Source: Strigamia acuminata (Eukaryota > Arthropoda > Chilopoda > Geophilomorpha > Linotaeniidae). Taken from it: 64,000 nt of DNA. The position numbers and the translations under genes were made by a program. Location of the stretch: positions 27,141,118-27,205,117 of the forward strand of contig OX442314.1 of NCBI GenBank assembly GCA_949358305.1, written 5' to 3'. A model generated the notes under the pieces. The model did no database searches. It had not been told where the DNA came from and worked only from the letters and a program-made list of their open reading frames with translations. Shown here piece by piece: positions 50,385 to 62,321 of the stretch; position 1 is the stretch's first letter; every line of letters begins with the position of its first letter.

Positions 50385-52581
50385 ATCATCCAGCTTCGGG
50401 AGACGCATCTCGAACTGCACCCCGATGTTCCGACAGCTCCTGGTGTCTGGCGACACGCTTTGCCACCGGAGATCATAAAGTCTAAAGGAAGACTAACGTT
50501 TTGGGCGGCCCGACACAAGTTCTCCAAGGCCTTAAACAAGCGATGGGGAACGAAGTTTCGGATCGCCTATTTAATCGATGGATTCGGTCATCGCGACGCC
50601 CTCGAGTGGGCAATGAAGCGCGACACCTTCGGACCACTGCGAAACGTGTTGCTCGACTTCGCCTTCACAGTGATCAATCAAGAAACGCGAGACCATCGCC
50701 GTTACTTCAACGCTCCTGCGTGGGAGCGTCGACAGATTTTGGAGGACATTTTCCAACGCTTGGACCAAACCAAGGCCGAGGTTGTACGCCTCTACCACGA
50801 ATCTTTCCGTGTAACAACGGACGGAAAGAAACGTTGGGTGCCGACATGCCAATCGGAGATGCATCAGCTAGCCATGGGCGGATGTTTCCATGCTGATTTC
50901 GTGCCAAACCCGTATCCAGAGCCTGAGCCCCGGGTACAGGTCGCTTCCACCATCCACGTGGTGCCACCGCGCTCCACGTCGAGGTCACGATCATCGAGGT
51001 CGCCCTACAGTGGCCGTCGCTCCTCCCCAACACAGTCGTCGGGGGAAGGCGCCATTGGAGGGTTACCTCCACTCCAGAAGACTCGTCATCGCTCACATCA
51101 CCGACGCGAGCCGACGCCGCCAAAAAGACATTCGAAGTCCGTGTCGAGACCCACATCCCGAAGCCGACCTCGAGTGCAATCGCGCCAATCTTCCACGAGG
51201 AGTTCACTCTCGTCGCGTGAAGAAAAGTCCAACGCTTCACAGCTTAGCGCTTCCTCCTCCGGCCGGATTGACTGGTCGGACGAGATAGCAAAAGAAGATC
51301 GACGCATCGCCGCATTGCAAGCCGGTCAAGGAGACGTCAACACCTCTTTGCCGTTCGCTTGCCGCCCAGTCACCAGCGACATGCGACCAGACCCATCGGT
51401 GCCCGTGCCACACGTGACATCGGTCATCCGTTTTGAGGGATACGTCTCTCAAGAACCATTTCCCGCACAGGAGTGCGCTGATCTCTGGAGGCGATTCTCA
51501 TCGTTTCCCGAGACAGCCCAAACGATGTACCTCGCGCATCTGGATGAATACCAACTCGCTCAGATCCGCGAAGGAGAGAAAGAATGGCAATGGCTTGCGC
51601 GAGAGCTTGCGTCGTGCAAGTCCGACAAGCAACTGCAACGGACGCTGCAGAAGATGAACAGGAAATTGTCGGAGGGACTTCTTCGAATCCTGTTCCAAGG
51701 AGTCTTTCCCGACCCACAGATTGCTCTGGCGGCCGCCACTCGATTGTGGACCGTGCCGTTAGGATTGGGAGTCAGTTCGCCCCGATCCTCCAACGATGCT
51801 CGCCGAATTGACGCAACAAGCCGAGGCGACTGGCGAAACTCCGGCTGGATCCGCCATTCGACTACGGCAGGAATGGGCTGCGCTGAAGCAGCGACGCGCA
51901 GCAGAACGAGCTACCGCCCGTCCCGCTGGCGCACCACCGTCATCCGCAGCTCCACTCCACGCTGCCATCACGGCAACGTCGAGTGTTTCCCGTGCAACCG
52001 AGGCACCGAGTTGCAACATCTCGTCTCCGATGGAATGGCTCGACAGCGACGATCGCGAGTTCGTCGTGCCTGTGGCCAGCGGTGCCAGACCAAAGACGCG
52101 CACCCCGGCTTTGCGCAGATCCAGATCCTTCTCGATCTGCAAAAAGTCGCCGCCACCGCCGCCTCCTCCAAAGGATTTGCCGCCGAGAGATAGGGGATCG
52201 AATATGGCCACCCACCTCACCGCCTATCAACGTTTGCGCTCATTATACGCCTTCTGCTACATAACGAGCGCGACGAAAACGATTCTCCAGAACAGCGAGG
52301 ATTTATGCAACCGAGTCCTCGCGTGGCTGGAAAACCACATCAAGGAACAACAGCCGTGGATCCTACATCAACGCCTGGTGTTCGCTCGAATTACGCCTCA
52401 AGACCCGCAGGAGTATTTCGAGATGGGTTTTGGACGAAGGGATGGTGTGGACCGCATCAAGCAAGTGTGGCTCCACATCAACCCTGGCTTCCGGTCAGGA
52501 CCAAACGCCGGCCGACCTTTGTGCACCGTCACAGAGCACAAAGATCCAAACGATCATTCAACGGACATGTTGCCGAAATAA
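50385..52581 (+). pseudogene. gypsy-2 third ORF, main exon with one frameshift
   Basis: Homologous by eye to the gypsy-1 third ORF. The N-terminal domain has GVWRHALPPE and KKRWVPTCQSEMHQLAMGG; compare gypsy-1 GIFRGALPD and QWRPRMG...TSQAEMWQL. A Ser/Arg-rich middle follows (RSTSRSRSSRSPYSGRRSS). The segment to about 51780 reads in one frame (KLSEGLLRILFQGVFPD...RLWTVPLGLGV), then the matching continuation (LAELTQQ ... AWLENHIKEQQPWILHQRL, QVWLHINPG, CTVTEHKDPNDHS) is in another frame, ending at TAA 52579-52581. A one-base indel near the C run 51780-51783 explains the break. There is no transmembrane segment or signal peptide, so not an envelope gene. Function unknown. Confidence 0.75.
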
Positions 52582-52740
52582 TTAGGGAACACGCCCGTTC
52601 ATTAAAAATAATTCCTTTTTTTATTTTTACACTGTAATAAAAAAGAATAAATATATATCCTGTTCCATTTTACTTTGAAACTTTGTGTATTTATTCTCAT
52701 ACTTACCTGTCTCTTTTGGAAAAGAATAGGATTCTTTCTT

Positions 52741-52754
52741 AAAAGGGGGGGAAG
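52741..52754 (+). other. gypsy-2 polypurine tract
   Basis: AAAAGGGGGGGAAG directly before TGTGG of the 3' LTR. Confidence 0.9.
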
Positions 52755-53818
52755 TGTGGTGACCTCAAATATTCCTATTTGAGTGCGCACCATATTTCCA
52801 AATTGTCTTATAAACATATTCAACAAGCTTATATGTTTTGTTTCAATGTAAATTGAAATAAAACATACATCAATAAAATATAAAACAAGACACAATATTA
52901 CCCAAATAATATTGTGTTTTGCAGCAAGTTTTGGCCCAGCAACAGCGTCAACCAATCGCGCTGCAGCGTGCATTGCTTTGATGATGCTGCTAGGCGTGTG
53001 CCTGGGCGGAGCATCCCTTCCCCTCGCGCGTGCCCGGCTCAATTGTTGCACACGACTCGAAGGCGGCCGTGTGTGATCTTTGTGCAACTCGTCATCTGCG
53101 CAGCTTTTCTGAGCAGATTTAGGAGTGAGCCAAACGGTTTTGGCCCACTCTTCCCGCATTCTTGATTCTGCTTCCAAACCATTCACATCTGTGTCAAACT
53201 TATGCCAACCATTGCTAAGTGTGATCTGTGATATCTGGAAGAGTTGAGATTCATTGCTGGTCCGTGCCAACTGTACGGAATAGCGCCTTTCTGCTTGAAT
53301 TACTACGTGTAATTTAAGCCATTTCTGTGTGGAACTAACATCGAGTTTACTCTGTTAGTTTGAAGGCTTTGTGTTGAGTTTAACTCCACAAAGCGAACTG
53401 TGTTAAGACGGATTATTACGTCGAGCTTGCTCCGTAATAATCAAACCGCTGTGTGCAAGACGTGTTCTCGTGTTGAGCTTGCTCCGCGAGGATTTTAGTA
53501 TATTTTAGCAACGTATTTTAGCGTCGAGTTTACTCCGCTAAAATCCCGCGCTCACACGACGCCATCGACGCCATCTTGGAGCCAACGGTCAACTGTGAGT
53601 GTACATTTGAAGAAGAAGCCAGATCGACCCCAAACATTTTAAATAATACCTCCTTTGTATTTTGAACGATTAAAACTATCTAATTTTTCCTTTACTCTGT
53701 GTAAAATCATTCCCCTAGACAAACATTTGGCCACAGAGTAGAAGTCCTGTACGGCATCTCACCGACGATTGCTTATTGAATTTATATAATTTAATAAGTA
53801 AAAACCCGGATCGCCGCA
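52755..53818 (+). repeat. gypsy-2 3' LTR
   Basis: 1064 bp. Differences seen from the 5' LTR are C/T at about 53057 and T/C at about 53432. The second lies in the third hairpin and turns a G-T closing pair into G-C. Confidence 0.95.
53333..53544 (+). repeat. Array of five hairpins with a constant loop (3' LTR copy)
   Basis: Same five units as 41621-41832, shifted by 11,712 bp. Confidence 0.9.
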
Positions 53819-53822
53819 CCTT

Positions 53823-54592
53823 CTTGCCTTTGCTTCGACAATCGGCGATTTTGTGGCCAATTTTTCCGCAACCGTGGCACTTGTATTTAAAAGCTGGTTT
53901 CTCGCTTGAATTCGAATTTCGTCGCCATATTTCTTCGATTGCTTACGTTTTTGGAACGTTTTTCTGGCCATCATGGCGTCCGACACGTCTTCTTTTCCCT
54001 TTCCACGGGCGATCGACTCGTCTTTGATCTTTCCCTCCAAAACTTCCAGCGATGGCAATTTATCTTGGGATTCTATTGCGCATCGAAAGTTGTCGTAGGA
54101 ATTTGGCAAACTCAGTAGCAGTAGAATCGTTGTGAAATCTTCGGGCATTTTAAAATCCATGTCTAGCAATTTGTCTACTAGTTCGAAGAATTCTTTTAGG
54201 TGACTCTCCACGTTTTCTCCGTCCGCCATCTTGTGTGTCGCGAGTCGTTTTAACAACGTGATTTTTCTTGCCGGTCCTTTCGATTGGTACACACTATGCA
54301 ACTTCCTCCACAATTCATTCGCGGTGCTGCAATTTTTGGCCATTCGAAGTTCAGATTGCTTTATATTTAGCAAAATGTCATTTTTGTCTGTTCGATCACT
54401 TTTCTCCCACGTCTCGATCTCCTTCATACGTTTCGCGTTGCCTTCAATGGTCTCTGGTCGCTTTGATGTACCTTCTGCGTGTGCGAGGAGGTCTCGTTGA
54501 TCCAAGATTGCCTCCATCTGGATCTTCCACGTGTCGAAGTTTTCCTTTCCGAGTGCCTCGATTCGATTCGAATTTCCGCCGTGGTTTGCCAT
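53823..54592 (-). pseudogene. copia-1 Gag with frameshift before the zinc knuckle
   Basis: A true ATG at 54592 (MANHGGNSNRIEALGKENFDTWKIQ) opens a copia-type UBN2 Gag (ANELWRKLHSVYQSKG, LLLSLPNSYDNF). The CCHC knuckle (CHGCGKIGHKIADC, 53838-53879) lies in a different frame, the same frame as pol. The shift is near the T run 53930-53932, consistent with a one-base deletion. A programmed shift is less likely because no known slippery signal is seen. Downstream coding is cut by gypsy-2 at 53822. Confidence 0.85.
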
Positions 54593-54697
54593 CGTTTCTC
54601 AGTCTTGTATTTCGTAAACGGTTCGTGTTAAATGCGTTTTAACTTCCTCGATCGTTCTGGTACAAAACTTGATGTTTTTATGCACAGTGGAATCGTG

Positions 54698-54710
54698 TTA
54701 GGCCCATAAT
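54698..54710 (-). other. copia-1 primer-binding site
   Basis: On the minus strand ATTATGGGCCTAA follows the 5' LTR. TTATGGGCC is the internal initiator tRNA-Met segment used by Drosophila copia, and copia-2 has the same core. Confidence 0.65.
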
Positions 54711-54711
54711 C

Positions 54712-54930
54712 TGTAGTTTTTAGGTTCGAAGCAGTTTGTTATAAAGAACGAGACGCGTGGTTAGGTTTAACATGAATGACTGATTTATTTAATCCATAAC
54801 ACATGATATATACAAGTACAAAAGTGGTGCGCTCAACCCTGATTGGTTCGCGCCAAGTACGTCATCTGGACGTCGTGGGCGCACAGGTGAACGTTCACCT
54901 GGCGTGAAGACAAGACACTCAAATACAACA
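54712..54930 (-). repeat. copia-1 5' LTR
   Basis: 219 bp, matching 37463-37681, followed by target copy GCGCC at 54931-54935. Confidence 0.93.
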
Positions 54931-54935
54931 GCGCC

Positions 54936-56607
54936 ACTTCAGTTTTCCATACTACCAGCTCTACAATTTATTGAAAAACATTTCTTAAATTAACAAAAGA
55001 AAGTAATTAAACTAAGTTTCAAAAACAGGATATATCACGATCATCAGAGAACCAGGTGTTAAAGCACAAAACTTGGGTATTTTATCTTGCAAAGTCGAAT
55101 GAAATCTAAAATTAAACCTAAAAGATTTCTTTATGTTATCGCAATTATCAGAAGCAGTCGATCGGATAAAACTCCCTGCAAGCACAAAATGTGAACTCCC
55201 GATACTTTTTTTTCTTCTTTTGAACAGTAGACACCAGGTGGTGCCGCATTTTTATCAAATAACTTTTTTTCTAAAGTAAATTGAGAAAAAACAGGCCGAG
55301 AAATGTTTGAAAATAGTGTAAAGAAGTATTTGCATTTGATTCTTGGCATCTGCATCAGTTTGCCAGCACCATCTGATCAATTTCCTTCCGTCTCCGCTCC
55401 ATTTGCAATAAAAATAAGAAAACACACGGCAAGATGGGTGTCTAGGGACACATGCCATGTTAAATGAAGCTTATCAAGACTTCGTGATGGGCGCCATGAT
55501 GGGCTTTTGCCTCGTGTGTCCTTCTCCCGAGAGGATACTTCCATTTCCTGCAGCTGACCATCTAACTGCACTTAACTTTGCATATTAATCCCATGGCAAT
55601 GTCTGATCGCAAATGATGGGATTATTATTTTTTTACGTGCTTATTAAACACCCCATATCCATTTTGCTTAAGACAAAAGGAATAAGGAAATCTATAAAAA
55701 GAAAACGTCTCGAGTCTCACTACGATTCGCACAATTTAATTCTACTTGCAATTTCAAGTTTCTGCGCTAGATGGCACTAATGGCATTTGGAACTGGTTGG
55801 CTGGAGATTGGATGAAGCTTAAGATGTGTAATGGAGCAGTTCAAAAACTAATTTAATTCAATTTAATTCATCTGATAAAATGGATTTTGAAAATTTGTGA
55901 AAAATGTTGATAAATCTGTGAAATTTAATTTAATTTTGAAAATTTGTGGGGAAATTTTCAAGAAATTTCTGTTGGGAAATGTCAAAATTTAAAATTTTTA
56001 TTTTCTTTGCCTTTTTCAATTCATTTCTAACTGTTTGCAAGTTTGGAAGTCTGTTGTTTACTTATCCGATGTAAATACATCGAGAAATGTCATTACATTG
56101 ATTTTATTCGGTCCAGTTAACGAGTTTTCGTCTTTTCGCTGACTGCCGAAGTGTTTAATGTGTTGTGCTGATCACTGTTGAAATTTGTTTCTTCGCCAGA
56201 CGTTAATATAAAGCGAGTTTGTGATGTTTGTCGTTTACCTTATCACCGTGCGCCATCTACAGGTTTCAAAGTCAATGTGATTTTTATCGCCTCTGGTTCC
56301 TCACACAGCTAAGCTAATATATACGCTGCAATTTAGTAGCAGTGAAGTATGGGATAGTGCACTGAGATTTTATATCTCAATTCACGTCTGCTTAAAGATG
56401 AAATTCCACATCATAATCACCGCAATTAAGTTTTCGTACAAAAGAAAAGCAGAGAAAAATTTTCAGTCTGGACCAGAGGTGGGCAACAATGTAACCACAG
56501 AAGAATAGCGAATTTGAAGTGTCATTCACCACATCACACTGTCCAGCTGTCAAGCGTTTGCAGTGTGTTTGAAATGTTTGTGGTTAGTGGCGCAATCTGA
56601 CGATCGA
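54936..56607. other. Unassigned AT-rich region
   Basis: No ORF with a recognisable motif on either strand and no clear repeat structure. It could hold untranslated or intronic host sequence. Confidence 0.4.
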
Positions 56608-56796
56608 TTAACTAATCAAAGATGTTTTGAAGCAAAATTTTGAACCGGTGACACCAAGGACGACTACTCCAGTAGTCGTCCTTGGTGACACGAGTAAGAA
56701 TAATGCATGAACTTGACGAGTTCTTTTCATTAAAGTTTGACACCAAGCCGGAGTCGATAGCGATTTTTGCTACAAAAATTAGAAATGCCGCAAAGT
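56608..56796 (+). pseudogene. copia Gag fragment related to copia-2
   Basis: Two pieces, VLKQNFEPVT (56617-56650) and RVRIMHELDEFFSLKFDTKPESIAIFA (about 56692-56775), align with copia-2 ILKTNFEPVSRARVMQLLDEFFSLRY...ESIGVFAA. A 37-bp insertion breaks the frame between them. It ends at TAG 56794-56796. Confidence 0.7.
56655..56683. mobile_element. 29-bp palindromic insertion with 8-bp target duplication
   Basis: AAGGACGACTACT-cc-AGTAGTCGTCCTT is flanked by GGTGACAC at 56647-56654 and 56684-56691. Counting the flanks, 17 bp pair on each side. The insertion interrupts the Gag fragment exactly between residues that are adjacent in the copia-2 homologue. Confidence 0.75.
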
Positions 56797-58540
56797 AGAT
56801 TTGGCCCAGCTAGAGGATGGACCAACAGGATTACTTGGACTGGACCCGGGGCCTCCAAGATACTTTAAGCATCCACATCCAGCCTTTTGTTTTATCGAGA
56901 GATGATTTACAGAGTCCGAGAGGCAGGAAGGAGAATCCCATGGATTATCCATACTCCATTAAGGGAACTTCGGGAAGTTCGATGGCCCAAATAAAACCGG
57001 CCCGACAATACAAGGAGATTACTAAGGAACAAGGATATCTCAAAAAATGTATACATTGTTTAATTAAATATATATTAATCATTAGTTGTGTGCAGTGTTG
57101 TGTTCAATTAAATATACTGTATATTAATCATCATTAGTTGTGTGCAGTGTTGTTTAATTAATGTTTCTGGTGCAGATTTTTTTGTCTTCTTTTGTTTGGT
57201 GTTTAGTTTTTGAGTGCATTTTGAGAAAATGCAACTCAGCAATAACGGAAGGACAGAACTAATTATCAATAATGCCAACGATTGGTCAGCAAGCGCACTT
57301 AATTTTGAAGGATATTCAGTTAAAATGTCTTAGAAATATACGAAACCAACGATAGTCAAGAACTGTTTAGAGAAATGTATACCATAATTTGGGACAGAGG
57401 GAGTATTTTATTTTGAATGATTGTAAATCAAGAAAAGAATAAAAATAATACTCCGTGCATTTAAGTATTTTGTTTATATAGGCCCCACGTGACTGGCCGG
57501 GCCCCACCTGAGCTCTCTTAGGCCTCGGCCAGTGTGTTGGTGGATAAAGAGTAACACGTAAAAGTGGTAGCAAACTGTGTATCTTCTTGTGCCGCTTCCT
57601 TCCTTGCTCTCCCGTTCCTTTTTATCGCGGTGATGATTTAATGGCCCATAGCGAGAACTGGCGCCATTGAGTGTGTCGCTCTTATAATTGATGACGTAAT
57701 CAAATTTTACGATGTAGAAGTTTTTAAAGCTGGCTTCTTGAGGCGTGAAAAAACTTTTCAATTTATTATATTACTGCAGTTTGGATTCGAATCGCATTAC
57801 CTGGAATCCATTCATTTGGAAAACGTTCCGGCTAAATTTGGTTGCGAACTCGCAGCTGAAATATTATTCGCGACTTTGAGTCGAATGTATAAAGGGGATA
57901 TTGATGGGACGTAATTTCAGGAATTGTTTGCGAGTTTGGGCCTATTTTATGTTTGAAATGTGTCATTACTCATCGTCCAGTTGAAAAATTGGTTGTTGTA
58001 ATTTGATATTTTTTTTTTGATATTTTTTCGGGGGGAGAAGGCATTGATTTGACCTTGTCTTCGGTGTCACCAAGATCAAACACAATTGATGTTGAATTTT
58101 TCACCCGAGACTCATAAGCGACACCGCAAATCCCATCGGCTTCGATTTAACGCATAAATCTTTATTTCGGGAGCTGTTTTATGCTCTTTTTTTCTTGCGG
58201 GGTGTGTGTGTGTGTGACTTAAATTTATTTCAGTGTTTTGAAATATGCGGTTCTTTCCGTGACAACAAAAATCTAATAAAGACTGCCAAATGGTGAACTA
58301 AAGAGAGAGAAAAAAAATCTTTTTTTTTTTTTTTTAATAATAAAAAAATAGTAACTTTTTTTCAAGAGATTTGTGTTTTAATAATATCCGAGAAAGGATT
58401 CAACTGAAATTTTAAATCAAAATGCAGTAGGCCCTCGTTATAATGCAGTTGATTTTAATAAGCTTACCGGTAGTGTTAGTTTGATTTTGTAATCTGGTTT
58501 TTGATTCTAAATTTGTGATTGATATGATTGATTTCATGAT
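56797..58540. other. Unassigned region
   Basis: An ORF at 56817-57137 has no recognised motif. GT and A/T homopolymer tracts lie at 58200-58340. No supported gene. Confidence 0.4.
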
Positions 58541-59163
58541 TACAGCAGAGCTTCGATTATCGGCACACCGGTTATACTGTGCGAACTATCAGTTATCCGA
58601 ACAGCAATAAGCGATTTTTTATCGATTTTTTACCAATTTTTTTATCGGTTTTTCCCAATATTTTACTGATTTTTTATCGATTTTTTTACCAATTTTTTAT
58701 CGATTTTTTACCAATTTTTTATCGATTTTTTTTACCAATTTTTAACGATTTTTTCCGATTTTTAATCGATGTTTTACCGATTTTTTATTGATTTTTTATC
58801 GATTTTTTAATTTTTGTCTCAATTTTTTACCGATTTTTTAATTTTTGTCTCAATTTTTTACCGATTTATACCGATTTTTTACCGATTTTTTTATCGATTT
58901 TTTTACAATTTTCACTTATTTTTCATCGCTTTTTAATATTTTTTGACAATTTTCACCTGTTTTTAATCGCTTTTTAATATTTTTTGACGATTTTTTATCC
59001 ATCTTTGGTCGGTTTTAATGGTTTTTGACTATATTTTAATGACTTTTTATTTCCATACACAGTACAGTATGTGTATAAACCTAATGTTCGATTGTCCGAG
59101 TGATGCTGTTTTATGAACAACCCATGTCCCCAATTAGTTCGGATAATCCAGGCTATACCGTAT
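58541..59163. mobile_element. Tigger/pogo-like MITE with degenerate tandem core
   Basis: The left end TACAGCAGAGCTTCGATTATC and the complement of the right end, TACGGTATAGCCTGGATTATC, are imperfect inverted repeats bounded by TA. CGATTATC/GGATAATCC-type ends with TTATCCGAAC are typical of Tigger/pogo elements. The core (58603-59045) is a degenerate array of CGATTTTTTATCGATTTTT. No transposase. Confidence 0.4.
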
Positions 59164-60789
59164 TTACATTTCATGTTGAATTTTTGCTATAACTTTTGAA
59201 CAATTTATTATTTTTACAAAACCTGTTATTGGATTTATTTCCTTAAGTGCTGCGATTTTAAAAAAAACAAAGTCTTTGTGTAATAAGAGAATTTGTAACG
59301 ATGTTTTTGGGATCACAACAGCAAGGGTTGTGACGCCAATGGATCGCCTGACTATTAGAAGACCGGTGAAGCCACAAAATACTATAATTAAAGATGGCTT
59401 GCAAACTAACAATCTGCATCTGAGATAATGATGTGTGGTCATGCAAGTTCCAACTAAATTGATCACGTAAAAAATCTATAAGGCACTTTTGTGTTATTTT
59501 TGTTCTGTTTTAATAGACCGTAAAAGTTTGTCGTATATGTCTTTTCACAAAAAGTTTTTTTCCAATTTCTGAATAACTTCGTGAAATATCATTAAGAAAA
59601 CTTTTGCCACATTAATCTCATTGATTAATACAAAATGAGTTTTTAAATGGGTATGAATAGTAATGGAGGGGTGATGGGAGAACTCTTTTTCCTCCATATT
59701 GAATTTTTCCAATGGAAATTAAGTCTTATCAACATTTCTTAAAAGTAATTTGATTTTTTTTTTGAAAAAAAAATTTTTTTTCTGACCAAATTAAAAAAAA
59801 AGTAGAAATGGTGAGAATATTATGACTTTCACTATTTGTTTCCTGAGGAAAAGTGCATTTGTTAATGAGGTCATGGTAATTTGACATCACCTTCTGCTGA
59901 GGTTAAACACTTGATTAAAAGCAGGGAAGAAAGACATCTAGCTTGCAGAGCCTCTTACAATGTTTATAAAGATGAAATAATAAAATTAAAAAAAAAATGC
60001 CTGAAAAATGAAATAAGAGCAAGTTGTAGTAAATGCACTTCGCCTTTAATGTTGACACATTTATCTGAAGCACCACATTAAGGAAACCCATGTGCAAAAA
60101 GAAGAAGAAGAAGAAGAAAAAAAAGCAACATTTCCTACATCAGCACTTACTCTTGTTTATTAGTTTCAATCATTTTCCAATTTTGGACCACTTTTCACTT
60201 GATGTCACTTCATTTTCAAGATGAAGAAGTCAACAAGGGAAATGAAAAAAGATCAATCAGGAAGACAATTGGCCAGGTAATTTTGTATTGGTGGTTTAAA
60301 AAGAAGAAAAAAGGGGAAAAGAATTCACTTATGCATCCAATTTGTGTTTTCACCAATGTCTTTGGGGATTTTGGTTGCCAAACTTGTGCACCGTGATGGA
60401 AATATGAAATGGCAATTAATTTCTGCTTCACTTAACTTTGGTCTTTTAAATTTCTTTTCCAGTTTGATAATCAATTTTTCTTACATTTCTTTTCTTTCTT
60501 TTGGTCATATACAAACTTGAGAAATCCTTCTCTAGTATGACAACACCTGGCTGTCAGACTCAAGTTCCCAGACTCTCTTGTCAACTGGGTTAGAAAGGAA
60601 TGGAATTTCATTTGGAGAAACCAACCAGAAAGCATTCAACTACTTGTCATCAACTGCAGATATGAGACAGCAAAGTTTTTACAATCAAAAATGCCATCTG
60701 GAGTCTAAGCTAGGTCTTCATAATAAGACTAAAAAAATATGAGAATCTCAAGCCAAAACTTGAGTTATCTTGTAACACAAGTAGTGCTA
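59164..60789. other. Unassigned AT-rich region
   Basis: Short ORFs only, with long A and T runs and a GAAGAA tract at 60099-60120. No motif recognised. Confidence 0.4.
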
Positions 60790-61215
60790 TACTCAAGTTG
60801 CACTCAAAAAGGCACCTCACAATGTGTACTCTCATTGGTCGAGCCAGTTTACTACTAACTCCAGACTGTATACTACTACTTGGAGAAGTATTTTTGTTTT
60901 GTATTTATTGTTGTGATTGTTATGACTAATTTAGTTTATGTTATTTTGATTTTATTTAATAAAAAATGTTATTTCCATCATTAAAATGAAGTTTCACACA
61001 TTAAAAAATGTCAAACTCATGTTTGTTGTGTTTATTGCTTACATCGTCTGGAAGTTTGAATTTTAGGCCGTTGCCTAGGCAATCGATTGCAATGTCTGTA
61101 CATTGTAATGCAATTCTGGTGTTTGGGTCTACTTTTCCGGATCACTACACCAGTAAACTGGCTCGACCAATGAGAGTACACATTGTGAGGTGCCTTTTTG
61201 AGTGCAACTCGAGTA
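60790..61215. mobile_element. TACTCAA-type MITE, copy c
   Basis: About 67-bp nearly perfect inverted repeats (60790-60858 with 61149-61215) start TACTCAAGTTGCACTC and are flanked by TA. The core CGATTGCAATGTCTG...AATTCTGGTGTTT matches copies a and b in the P450 intron. Confidence 0.85.
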
Positions 61216-62321
61216 TAACTGCTAACTCTTGTGTTGTGTTAATTATGTTTTGAAAAAATCCAAAGAATTTGTTTTCAATGACCGTCATTGAGATAATAGG
61301 TGCATTCAAAGTTTCTGTTTTTACTGTATATATACAGTACTGTGATGATATTTTGGATGGTTTGGAATCAACAGGACTTACGGATAATGAAGAAAGTGCA
61401 AGTGAAGATGTTAGTGATGAAGAGGTGGGAGAATGATGTGTTTGTATTGTCAATGTTCTTTTTTAATTAAAATACTAGTACGTTTTATACCGGCATGCCG
61501 GTACAAACTTTTTGTACGCAATTTTAAAAACCTGGTAAACCCATGCCGATGGCATGCCGCTTTATGTGAGGTAATACGGTAGACAAGTTGTTGCCTTCTG
61601 GTTTTGCGGTTAAAAAATATCAAAAAGCACCGAAACACAAACTTTGAATACCCCCAATGATTTTGTTGTTGCTAATTAATTGTTTTTACATAATTTCTGT
61701 TGGGACTTGGAGGGGAGAGCATCAATTGGATGGAAAAGAGAGACGGACTAAATTGTTTTTGGAGTAGTGTTATGTGGGATTTGGAGGGAAAAAAGCGGTT
61801 GTTTGTATCTCTTTTTTGTACAGTGATTTAGTAATGGAGAAAGAAAGCTATCATTTATTACATTTGACACTTCTTTGGACTGCAATGGATTGCTCTGACC
61901 ACCTGATCAGTCTCATGTTTAGAGGTTGTTTCCAGCGATTCAACAGAGCAATTCACAACTGATCTTTTCAATTTTCAAGCTAAAGACTTCATTGCACAGC
62001 TTTATTAAACATCACAAACAATTTCATGGAAATAAGATTAAAGTGCTAGAATGGGTAGCCCAATCGAACATTTGAAAAGAAAAATTTAAAGTTTAAAAAT
62101 GGACAAGAAATGACAAATCAGTTAATTCAAACATCTCTAAAAACTGGCTTGTGTCTTACAATCGAAGAAATACAGTTGTGACGGTTATTAACTAACCGTA
62201 ATTATCAGTGCTTAATGTTGCCACTAGATGTCGTGAATACGAATCGGCGGTAAATTTGAATATGCGAATGAAAAGTAATAAGAATAAATATATAAATAAA
62301 GATGCTCATATCTTCTACCAC
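61216..62321. other. Unassigned region
   Basis: Contains GCATGCCGGTACAAAC-type palindromes at 61492-61510 and no recognisable gene. Confidence 0.4.

Larger units (their letters stand above)
41043..53818 (+). mobile_element. Ty3/gypsy LTR retrotransposon (gypsy-2), 12.8 kb, nested in copia-1
   Basis: LTRs 41043-42106 and 52755-53818 (1064 bp each) differ at two positions I could see. The 4-bp target duplication CCTT lies at 41039-41042 and 53819-53822. It has primer site, gag, pol, a spliced third ORF and polypurine tract in normal order. gag and pol are intact; the third ORF has one frameshift. Confidence 0.96.
37463..54930 (-). mobile_element. Ty1/copia retrotransposon (copia-1) interrupted by gypsy-2
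   Basis: The 219-bp LTRs differ at two positions seen by eye. The 5-bp target duplication is GCGCC (37458-37462 and 54931-54935). The order on the minus strand is 5' LTR, primer site, gag, [gypsy-2 insertion], protease-integrase-RT-RNase H, 3' LTR. Removing gypsy-2 with one target copy takes out 12,780 bp, a multiple of three. Confidence 0.95.

Noticed and set aside
57380-57465. GGGACAGAGGGAGTA and TACTCCGT, resembling plant Stowaway ends
   Set aside because: Only short matches, the arms do not pair properly, and the rest of the window is animal.
58579-58791. ORF rich in Phe, Ile, Leu and Pro
   Set aside because: Product of a degenerate CGATTTTTTAT repeat.
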